DNA from: Temnopleurus reevesii
Taxonomy: Eukaryota; Echinodermata; Echinoidea; Temnopleuroida; Temnopleuridae
Reading direction: 5' to 3'
Length of the DNA stretch: 64,000 bases
Assembly: GCA_036244855.1 (NCBI GenBank)
Contig: BQKZ01000092.1
Coordinates: 63,133-127,132 of the forward strand
Positions 42,201-54,200 of the stretch are shown in pieces. Position numbers and translations under genes: made by a program. Positions within the stretch are counted from its first letter, which is position 1; each line of letters starts with the position of its first letter. The notes under the pieces were generated by a model that was not told where the DNA came from, did no database searches, and saw only the letters and a list, made by a program, of their open reading frames with translations.

Positions 42201-45200
42201 AAAATGAAACCAGATCAAAAATTTTTCTTTGCAAAACAAATTTTAAATTTATTCTATTTCACCATTCACTATTATTGATAGAACAAGAAAACAATTTTCC
42301 CAGTTGAACAATTTGTATAAAAAATATTTGAAAAATATAACATGTAGGTTAAGAAAATCATCTTGTAAGTTAAAAATGATATCTTGAATCAGTATACCGG
42401 TATAAACATACATGAGTATTTCTATCCATATAGAAAAGGCATTTGAACAATTTAAAACATAGATTAAGAGAATCGTCTTGTTAATCAAAAGTAGTATCTG
42501 GAATAAAAGTATAGATAACTTAGACGGGGAAATATTCCTGTTTCTTAAACAAATAGTTGGCAAACTTGTTAATACCTCCAATGGATGGATAAATCTGCAT
42601 TTTGAGAATTATAATTACCTATCTCCTTGCATGAGCTATATATCAAGCATGCGATAACAAGAAAGCACCTCCCGTGTGTGCACGATCGTTCCGTTGCATC
42701 TACCGTCCACCACCCTTCTCGTCTGTCTTGGATTTAACAACTCCCTGCGTGCCGTTGACCTACTACCATATGTAAGTAAACAGTTTTTATATCCTATCCT
42801 AATGTCTAGTATTTGTTGTTCACTTTTAGAGAAACCTGACTCCATAATCATTGGAACAGGACTTCTGCAGTTCAGCATTAAAGCTGATTTTGCCACTTTC
42901 TTCAAATTTTCAAAAGTGCGCATGTCTTTGCAGTTTAAGAACTTTCAGCTATTTATTTCATATCATGAAAGATTTTACTGAGCACCTTAATCGGCCATTT
43001 TGTTTAACCCTAGGTTATCGAAAAATTGAGGTTCTAAATGACCAGGATATTGTATTGAATAATTCCCATTGTCCAGTTAACATTGGGATTGCATACCAAA
43101 TGTAATTTAAAAAGATATCGATCTTTAAATTGATGCATATCTTTGCAAATTTAGACTTGAGTTTGTTGTTAGAATTTTTGGTAAGAGACACACTCAGAGA
43201 CTTTTAATGAATACAAACTAACACATTCCATTACAATGATAATAATGTCAGGTTTGGACAATGCATGTGTAAATATGCATCAATGAGTTATGATATATAC
43301 TTCGAATTGTTAGCTTGAGTGTATTGTTATTTAGATTTTTTGTTTCACACATTTCGCATGATTTTGTAGACCATGATTCCAAATAATTTGTATCCAAGAT
43401 TCCTATATCTTATACATCAGAACATACACATTGTACAATGAAAATTAATGTTTCGATATTTACCAATCTTAATTTGGAAATAGTTTGGACTAGTTTAGAA
43501 AAAAATTTGCTGGTGTATGATAATGGGTATAGCAGCAATTTCATGGAAATATGAATTATAGGTTTAGGCTATTCATCACACAGAGATGTTAAACTTAACT
43601 TGCTTTTGAATAGATCTAAAGAAGTGAGACAATGAGCTGACATAGTTTTGTTTGATTTGAACTGGTGATTGTTGGGTAGAGAGCTAATACTTGGCTATTA
43701 TTTCTTCCTTTATTAATTCTGATTTTAATTTTCTTCCCATGTATATTGTGATTTGTGATATAACAGTTGATATAGATGCACCAGCCGGAAACCTGCTCAG
43801 CTTCAGTGAGTCGTACGGAGCTGATGTTAGCGCTAGCGTCGATCCTGGTATGGACTCTGATACAGACATCGATTTGGATGACATCTTACCTTATGATGAG
43901 GCTCTCGTCCTACCCAGGAGAAAGCGAAAAACCAGGAAGGAGAGCGAGGATGAGGATGGTCATCCTTTAGCTCAGCACACAGATGACAGCCAGGAGAAAG
44001 TGGCTGACAAGAAACCGACCATGACCAAAACTCAAGCTAAGACTAAACTAGCTTCCAAGATCGAAGCTGCTCAGAGAGCTGAAGAGCATTCGCAGAAGGA
44101 CTTGTCCCCTTCGCGGCCCTTCCGAAAGGAACCTTCACCAACCCGACGTCCATTTAGTAAGGACTTCTCACCGACTAGACCGCCACCGCCTCCGATACGA
44201 GATGTGTCAGTTGAGTCGCAACCAATGCTGCGGGTAGATCATCCAGAGGTACCGGACTTGGGGACACCTCCCGTTGTGTACATGCCACCTCATACCAAAG
44301 GACAGGTAGCACCTGTTCAACCTCATATGACGCCTTCAGTCAAATCGAGGTTCCAGACACCACAGGAAGCCAAAGCCCCAATGGCACCAAAACCATCAAT
44401 GACACCTTTTGCACCAGGAAAACCAGGGGTACCTACACCAAGTACCCCAGGGAAACCTGATGCAGGATTTAAGCCATCACCAGGGGCACAAGCACAGCCA
44501 GTGTCATCAGACATTAAACCGCAGACAGCACCATCCACGAAAGCTGTACCAATTCACACCAAACAACTTACAATCATGCCGCCGCCTCCAGAGGAACGTA
44601 AACCGCCCATGTTCCTCAAGTTCATCAACCATTGCAGGGTGAAGCCTGGAGAGGAAGGTCGCTTCGAAGCCCAAATCACTGGAAAACCAATGCCGTCCAT
44701 TAAGTGGTTCAGGGATTCACAAGAACTCATACCTTCAATCATTTGTAAGGTGGACAACAAACCTGATGGCACAACAACATTGACCTTCCCAAAGGTGCAA
44801 CCAGATAACACATGCAAGATCACATGTAAGATTGAGAACGCCGCTGGATTGGCCTCCTGTACAGCCAAGCTCATCGTTGAAGGTATGTACAAGTTTATTT
44901 TTCAACTTGGGGGTGTTTCACCAAGTTGATTTTATATCAAAAACATTTTTACCTTTTCAGAATACTACTGATCATTTCTCATGGATCGAAAACCTCATTA
45001 GTATCTCTCACTTGTTAAGCACTTGGTGAAATGCAACCCAGATGAATCAAAACCAATTATGAAAATTATATTTTTGTTCTACACATTTTGAAACCACAAA
45101 TTGGCAGCTTTCAAATTGTACACCTCTTATCTGAACAGTATTCTAAAATTTTCATTGAAAAAATGGAAAACCTTCACCCGTGTTAATGACTTTGGGGAAC

Positions 45201-48200
45201 TCGATGGAGTTGAATTGAAAAAAATATGATTAATATAACTGAAAAGAAATGCCGTCAATGATGCTTCTGAAAAATTTAATGTATCACATTTTTAGCTACA
45301 TTTCTACACTTCGTAGCTGATAACCGATAATCACAGCTTTTAATATACAGAAAAGAGGACGAATTGCACTCACATATAATGTTGGAGAATATAGTTCACA
45401 TTATAAAAATCTTGTTTTACATAAAATTACCCGTTGGGTGCAAGATCCAGGTAGCTCCTGCACAAAGTCTATGGAAATTACAGAATCCAGTAGTCATTGG
45501 GTGAATATGACTTATTAAACATCCACCCATTTCCCCCCTGTAGATGAAGAGCAACGCATTGTCCGTGAGACCAAGCAGGCACGCTTCATCCAATCCACAC
45601 TCTCAGTGGCTCCAGGAGAAGACATATACTACTCGGACCTGGACATCTCGACGATACCACCTCCTACCTTCAGACCAGGAGCAGTTCCAGCTCCTGTGCC
45701 ACCCAAGCCCAAGCCCGCCGAGGTCCAGCCACAGCTACGTCCCAAGCCGGCTCAGCCTCCATCCTTCCAGTCGTTTGTGAGCAGTCAGGAGGTCAACGAG
45801 GGCGGGTCGGCTCGCTTTGAGTGCCACGTCAGCGGTAATCCAAGACCAACGGTCAGATGGTATAAGGTAGGAACCTGCCAATTTGAAATCAACATGCAGT
45901 TAGCCTTTGTGAAACTTATCAATACGCAAGTTAAATTTCAAAGTCAAATTTAGTCTTTTGTCTTACAATAAGAATCCTACACAGTGCGGCACTCTGAAAT
46001 ATATCCCTTTCCATTTATACGATAATCTACAAATTGCAATTTCCCATTATAGTTGACATATGACATATGGCGATTCATCTTCATGAAAAACACAAATTTA
46101 AAAACCTCCCCATGATGTTTTTCTGTCCCTGAAAATGGTTAACATTCTCTCCACAAATGAAGGAAATGCAAATTCATTCATTCAAATTGAATTAGTATCA
46201 ACGTTAATAAAATACTTATTTGATCAGCCAAACAGCCAAACACAATTAATTCTCAAAAAAGAAAGCATGATCATTTTACTCAACTTTTGCAGTCAGCAAT
46301 TAAAAAAAATTAATTACCTAACAGTACATCTCATCAATATTCTGTTGCAATTGATTTGTTTTCATCTAAATTGGCAACACAGAGTGGCAGGGAGCTTAGA
46401 CAAGATGGTAGTATTACCATCAGGATCACTGAAGATGGAACATGTGTCTTGGAAATTAGTAACTTCCATCTAGCCTCGTAATCTAATATTTTGAATTTAT
46501 TGCGTCGATTATACTTTTCAGTTTTAATTGACATATTTCAATTGACATCTCTATTCCTTTAAATTGGCAACACAGAGTGGCAGGGAGCTGAGACAAGATG
46601 GGCGTATTACCATCAGGATCACTGAAGATGGAACATGCGTCTTGGAAATTACTAACCTCTATCCAGAAGACTCTGGAGAGTACGTCGTCAAAGCAACCAA
46701 CCAGGCCGGTGAAGCAACATCCATTGCCCACCTGAATGTATTCCGTAAGTTCATTTGACTTATAGTCCCTAAATTGTGTTTTTTAAATTGACATTAAGGC
46801 TCAGTCATTTTAATTTTTTTGTATGAATACCAAACTACACATGAGAGATGCCTGGTTGATGCTGAAGTGGTCATGCTTTTCCTCAATGTAGTTTTTGCAA
46901 CACGTGTCTGATGGTAAACCAAGAGTGCAGATTATAATGAATATTTGAGAATACAATCAAAGGTATCAGTATGTCCTGCGATGAAGATGCATGGGAAGCT
47001 CTTTTAATAATAATAGATGCAATTTATATAGCGGACATATCCACTCTGCTGATTGCACAAGGCGCTTTGCATTATTATTACCCTGGCTTTCGCCCGGTGA
47101 CCACCAGCACTTTGCATTTATTTGCAATCAAAATTCTAATGCAATGATTATTTGGTTTATTTTCATGCTATAAACCATGCATTACAATGCGTCAATTTTT
47201 TTTGTTTAAAAAAACTACCAAATTAAAGTGTTCATATATAGCATAGTAGAGTATGGAAGAGAATTAAGGGGTCCTGCAGCATGTGTGAATACACACAAAT
47301 GTTTTTTTACACAATACAAAAATCATATCATTTTATTCTTATCATACAGCAACCTCGTACCGTTAAGAGAGGGATGTGACAGATTCCCAACTCCGATACC
47401 AGACGGGTGTGACAGACTCCCAGCAGGATCTTCGTATTCACATCAATGTCGGACAAGATGGTATGCCATCGCAGCCAGGTGGTGTCCATGTCACGACGGC
47501 TCCGGGTGTCCACGTTACCAGAACAGGACAGCTCAGCACTCAGGGTATCCAGTATAGCCCAGGTGAGATTCGTTACCTGTCGATGTGACAAACAAATTTT
47601 ATGATTAAACAGTGCCAATATATATTTGACTTGGCCCCTCATTTAGTCACATAGAGGTCTTTAGAAAAAAATATAAATGTATATATACAAATGCACTACA
47701 TCGTTCTTTTGAGTTATTCCCATCCTTTGCCAATGCATGAACTATAATATGTTTATTTATATCATTCTGATTGGCTTCCCTTGATCCAAAGTCATGAACA
47801 GAGTTCTCCTGTTACATGATGAAACATTTTGTTGCAAATATTCTTTTTTGATGTACCTTTCATCTTTTGAGTAAAATTTCTTACACATGAGTGAGTCTAA
47901 GGTAGTATATATTTTTTGTTCATCAGGTACTCCAACTCCTACCACATCCACCACAAGGACGGTAGAAGTTCATGAGGGACCATCAGATGTTGAGAGAACC
48001 ACTGAGGAACTTTCAGCTACTTCGAGAAGAACAACCACCAAGACAACAACCAAAAAGACTGTGACTGAAATAGTAACCGAGGAGAGCGACATGGAGATCC
48101 CCGGCATGACCTTCACTAGTCAGCAGTATGCACTTCCTCCTGGTGGTCCAGGATCAGGACCGGGAACTCCTGGACAACCCTCCAGCAATGGTCCTGGAAC

Positions 48201-51200
48201 TCCCATCCAAGTCTTTGGACAAACCATTCCAGGGCAGCTGCCTACCAACATCAACATAACTCTCAATATCTCAGGCTTCCAAGAGGCGCAGCCAGCACCT
48301 CCACAGTTCCGACGGCTTGTCAACGATGTCACCGTCACCGAAAGCCAGACTGTCCAGCTGGACTGCATCATCACTGGCCATCCGTTCCCGCAGATTACCT
48401 GGCTGAGAGATGATCAGATCGTCCAGGACTCACCAGACTTTCAGTACATCATCAATGGCAATAGGGTGTCTCTGCTAATTAATGTGGCTCTTCCTGAAGA
48501 TACTGGAGACTACACATGCAGAGCTACCAATCCGTATGGAACAGCAGTCTGCACCTGCAGATTAACTGTTAGACGTAAGTTTTGTGATCATCTTGATTTG
48601 ATTTGATTTTGATTTATTTGTTTTTCCATTTCAAAAACATACAATGTCATTCCTTCTATTGCTTTATACTAAAGAGTTAGTCCAAAATTGTTGGGGTGAA
48701 ACAATTGCCTTTGTTTATTCAATTTATTAACGATAGAACTTTTCTCATTTTAGAAATTTAGAAATTGTCACAATATGTAAATGTATGTGATTTGACCAAA
48801 CATTGATAAATCATGAAATGAATTATTTAATAGATATTGGTCAACATGCATTTTGAGGGATTGTCAATTGATGATTCTATAGTGAAGTTTTTATATGACT
48901 TTATGAATTAATCTGTGCACATATGCTGTTAAATGAATGTCAATATGCGTAGGACAGTGTCAAAGAATATGCTCATTTTATTTAAAAAGGAACATACCCA
49001 TTTATGAAATAAATAAATGAATAATGTAATAAATTCTTCATTTGAATTTGAAAACTTGATTTTTGCACAGATTAATTTATTCTTAAATACCCAAAGAAAT
49101 TCATGATTTTTTTATTTACTACATTCTTTACAGCTGGCAAGATGAGGACTGTAAGTGGTGATGAGGCTTTCTCAGAATCAGAGATGATCAGACGAGTTAG
49201 GAAGACCACCACCACAACCACTACTAGGGTAGCGGAGAGTGACATTGAAGCCCCATCGGAGTACTCTGAACGCACTTACCGCGTTGTCCGGAACAAACCA
49301 CCCAAGTTTCTCAATGAGCTGCTGGACATTGAAGTACTGGAGAACAGTACTGCTAAATTTGATTCCAGAGTTACTGGTCGTCCAGCGCCACAGATACGTT
49401 GGTTTAGCGATGGAATTGAGATTCATCCTGGAGGACGCTATACATTGCATTATGATGAACAAGGACATTGCTCATTGACTATCATAAACGTAACTCGTGA
49501 TGATTCAGCAGAGATCGAATGCAGGGCTGTCAATGCAGCCGGAGAAGAAGCATCTAGCTTTGCTGATCTTATTGTCAAACCCATTCCTCAGGCAGGAAAA
49601 AGGCCCCGCAGAAGACGGGAACATCAGACATTGCTTATCCATGGAAAGAAACCAAAGTTTGTCTCTGAATTCAAGTCAACACAGGTGACTGAAGGACACA
49701 CTGCAAAGTTTGTTGTCAAAGTCTCTGGGACACCCCGTCCCTCTGTGACATGGTACAAGAATGGCCGCCCTATTCCGCCTGATGAACGCATTGTGATAAC
49801 TTATGAAGAAGATGGCACTTGCACACTGATCATAAAGAATGTCTGTGCTGATGATGATGCAGAGTATATGTGTAAGGCTGTCAATGAACTTGGAAAGACT
49901 ATCACTTATGCTGACTTGGTAGTTGAGACCACCACAACACAGCGAATTACCACCATTCAAGAGGAGCCCGAAGAAGAAACCTGGACAGAGCGTGTTGAAA
50001 AAGTAGTTGAAAGTGACACTGAGAGTATACGCACTGTCACAACAACCACAACTACAAAGAAAGTGACAACAATGTTAAGGGATGGACAGGAGCCAACAAG
50101 TGGGTCAGAGAGTGTGACTGTTGAGGTACGACCAAGGGGAAGGCCCCAGCAACCATCAAGAACCACTCATCAGACGATATTTGAGACAGATATTGGTCAG
50201 CCAAGGCCTGATGATTACGATATGGAAGATTATGAAGTAATCAGAGAATATGGTCCAAGACCAAGGCAGACCCAAGAAGTGAATATCCCCATGAGTCCAG
50301 GACAACAGGAAGTTACCATTCCCATAGGCAGATCACCTGAGAGGTCAACACAAGAGTTCACTCTTTCTCATCAGGTACGCCCTACTGTTACAGAGAAAGA
50401 TGTAGTGCTCGACCAGAAGCAACCAGCTGAGTACCATCCAAACCTGGGTCGGTTTCCACCGCAGAAACAGGTTGAAGAAAGTACTTTTATTGAAGACTTA
50501 CAACCTCAAACGATAACCGATGTGAGGCTTCCATTTCAGCGAGAACAACCTCCTACCACAGTTCATGAGCAAGTCTCAAGGCAGATCAAGAAACCAGACC
50601 ACACAATGAAGCCACTAAGAGACTTTCCTGCTCCTGAGCAGGTGCCATATGTACAGGAACCACAGTTGAAGCCAACAAGCAGAAGACCAGATGAAACTCC
50701 AGTTTCCTTGGAAAGACTGGAAAGTATTCCAAAAAGAGAGGCCCCTCCAAGAATGCATGAAGCACCTGTATATCCAGAGGAAATTGTCCAAGAACAGAGG
50801 TCATTGGTCGAACCTCTGCAGAGAATACCAAAACAGCAACCACCAGCACAGGTAAGAGAAGCACCTGTTACATCTATTACAGAGGTTCAACCTGAATTAT
50901 ACAGACCTTTTGATCAATTGCAACAACCACACCCTGTTCCAGAAGAAAGAATAATGCCACAGCAGCTCAAGCCATCACAAAAGCCAAGTCTTGAACCTCT
51001 TTCAAAGTTACCCAAACCAAAAGCTCCTGTCAAAGTAAAAGAACAGAGTGTCGTTCCAGAAAAGAAGCCAGCTGAAAAGACATCGGTTGAATTTCCAATG
51101 CCAGAATATCCAGAGTATGAGGAACAGGTGGATTTTGAGGTTCAACCGGAGCAGCAGTACCCAGTGTCCTTTCCTGAAAAGAAACCCAAACCAAGAGTTG

Positions 51201-54200
51201 CTGTCCAACCTCGTGCTAAACAGCCAACACAACCAGGGAGGCCGCAAGTTGTTGAGGAACTGCAGGATACTGAGGCTATCCTAGGAGAGGAAGTTCGAAT
51301 GCAGACTATCATCATAGGTCTGCCAAGACCAAGAATCCAGTGGCTTAGAGATGGAAGGCCCGTTGATGGGGACCGCTTTGAGATAGTTGTCCATGAAGAT
51401 GGATTGTGTGAGCTCGTGATCAAGATTGTTCTTGAAGAAGATCAGACAGTCTATGAATGCAGAGCCACAAATCCTCTTGGGACAGTGTCTTCCTTTGCAA
51501 ATTTGACAGTATCGAGACATGAAACTATCACAAGAACAGTCACAGAAACTGTCACAACAGAGATCTACACAACTGACAGTGAAGTAGAGCAGCAGTACTT
51601 TCCTCATAGAACACAGATAGAGATTGGACCCGGACGAGATAGGCAAACCTTCATCCCTCCAAGGAGGACACAACCTGTGAGTTCCTCTATTGAAATATCT
51701 CCTGAGGACAGAACAGAAACAATGACCACCACTACTGTAACAGAAACCATTACAAGATAAGAAGATGACACTTTGTCTGATATCACAACTCAGAGATCAG
51801 AATATGACATCTATCCAGAATACGATCGGCCACCTCAGGAAATTGAGTTGATCATAGACGGGGTTCAACGCTATCCTGGAAGACAAACCGCAACTATTCA
51901 AGGAAGGCCAAGAGCACCAGTGACCCGAGAGAGGACCACAATCGATATTGACAGGCAAGCTCCCCTTGCTCCTGTGGAATTTATAATTGACACCAGGGAA
52001 GATCAGCCACAAGAGGAGTATGAAACCATCACAAGGAGAAAAAAGACAACTGTCACTGAAGTCACAAGGAGGGAAGTTGAAGAGGAACAGGAACCCATTG
52101 AGAAATACTCCATAGAATATCCCCAAGAGCCAAGGAGACCGGTCGACTTCTCGTTTGACCTGCCAACTCCAAGTACGATTGATTACTCTGAGGAAGAAAT
52201 TTTACCAAGATATATTGAACCATTGAAAATTGATGTAGATATCCCAGAGTCATACGAAGTTTGTCCAGGTGTAGAGGAGCTTCAGCCACACCCTCCCATT
52301 GATGTGAAATTTGAGCAGGAGCCAGTGGAAGAAATCATGCTGGGACCTGAGGAAGTGTTGCCAAGAAGACAAGAGCCAATTGATTTCACCTTATCTCAGA
52401 CACCAGTTGAGGAAATTGAAATTGGAACTGAACAATTGTTACCAAGGAAAGAGCCCAAACCTCTTGACGTTAAGTTCCCTAAGCAAGATGTCCATGTCCG
52501 CAAAGTGCCAATGGGACCTGAACGATTGCTCCCTAGGAAAGAAGCAGAGCCTCTTGATTTGACTTTCAAAGGAGCAGAGGTGGAAGAGATTACTATTGGT
52601 CCTGAGGAAGTGTTGCCTAAGCCAGTGCAACCTATTGATGTTCAATTTGATCAAGCTCCGGTGGAAGAGATTACCCTGGGTCCTGAAGACATAATCTCTA
52701 AACCTCAAAGACCAGTTGAAGAGAGATATCCTGGGGAAGAAGCAGTTGTACCCTATTCCGAAATCCCACTGCAACCTGAGTTTGAGGAATTGGTTATTCC
52801 AGCGGAATATGCTCCAGATATACCCAGACAGCAAAAGACAATGGTGAAGCAAACAGTTGTACAGGAAGTTCATCCACAGCCCACCAAGAAGCAGCCAACT
52901 CCAGAACAGCGAGGAAGAAGCACTCTTGAGTTGGAAACTCGTCCTCAACCTCGCGAGATTGAGCTGGTTTTAGATCTTCAGCAGCCAGATGATGTCACAA
53001 GAACTTACACAGAAACTGTTACCACGGAAACAACCACCATCACTGAGCATGAAGAGCAGCCATTTGTTGAATATGAAGAATTGGTTATTCCAGGAGAGCC
53101 AGAGAGGCCGAGAAGACCTACAAGAACAGCCCAAAAGAAGCAAACCGAGCCCATTCATGTTGAGGAATCCGACCTGTTGCCTGAAGACTTTGTTCCAGGA
53201 CATACACCCTTGTCTCCAGAAGATCTTCCATTTGCACAAGCTGCTGTCACAAGAATTCCTCCAGAAGTTTTGACAGCTCCAGAGGATATCAAAGTTTCAT
53301 ATGGAGATACAGCAAGGTTAGAATGTCAAATCATGGGAGAACCACAACCAATCACACATTGGAAGAGAGATGGAAAACCAGTTACAGGTAATAGATACCT
53401 AACACTTGTTGAGAAGGATGGACGTGTTGTTCTTGTAATTAACCCTGTTGAAGAAGTTGATGACACTGAGTTTGAGTGTGTTGCTACTAACGAAGAGGGA
53501 ACTGTCTCAACATATGCTGATGTGTATGTCCAAGATATTCCACCAGAAAAGAAGAAGCCTCAAACAAAGGAACGTCCAAAGAGGACTGAAAAGGTTTCCG
53601 TTTCTGTGAAACCCAAAAGAAGAGAAACTACTGAACTTCAACTTGATGTTGAGGAAGATAGACCACTGAAGTCATTTGAGGTAACTGTTGATGTTCCTCA
53701 ACAACATTCCCCAGAAGGCTTTCAACAACCACGTGGCCCTGCTGATGTTCCGGTTAAACCTGTCCAAAAGTATGTACCTGACAAACCGGAATATGAAGTT
53801 CTTGTCATACCAATGCAACCTGAAGACGAAGAGGAAGAAAGTGTAACAGTAACAGAAACTGTTACAACAGTGATTGAAGAAGTTGTAGCTCCACGTGAAA
53901 GGACACAAGTATTGATGGAGCAAAAAGAACAACCTCTTGCTCCAATAGAAGTAACATTGGATGTTGAAAAAGAAGAGCCAGAGTATGAGGTGCTCGTTGT
54001 TCCTGATGTTCCTGAAGAGGAGACAATAACAACAATAACTGAAACTGTTACGACAGTTATTGAAGAGGTTGTAGAACCCACCGAATCAACAAAGGTCTTA
54101 ATTGATCACCGACCTGAAGAACCAACAGTTATGGAATATGAAGAAATGGTTATTCCAGCAACACCAGAAAGCCAGAGAAAACCCACGCAAAAAGCTCAAA

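Larger units (their letters stand above)
35090..43766 (+). other. Intron 25 (8.7 kb)
   Basis: The longest intron here. It holds a (GAT)n microsatellite (35094-35500), a purine-rich tract (36400-36900), a degenerate tandem repeat family (37146-38090) with a candidate terminal exon (38023-38156), two palindromic elements (37331-37412 and 40873-41090) and a GC-richer open segment (42636-42769). The rest is AT-rich with nothing recognised. Confidence 0.65.

Noticed and set aside
1482..46475. Explaining all partial exon copies purely as haplotype misassembly
   Set aside because: Copies are 5-15 percent diverged and some carry stops or frameshifts, and the exon 11 copy is clearly old. The exon 2 tail copy with its N remains compatible with assembly error and was kept as uncertain.
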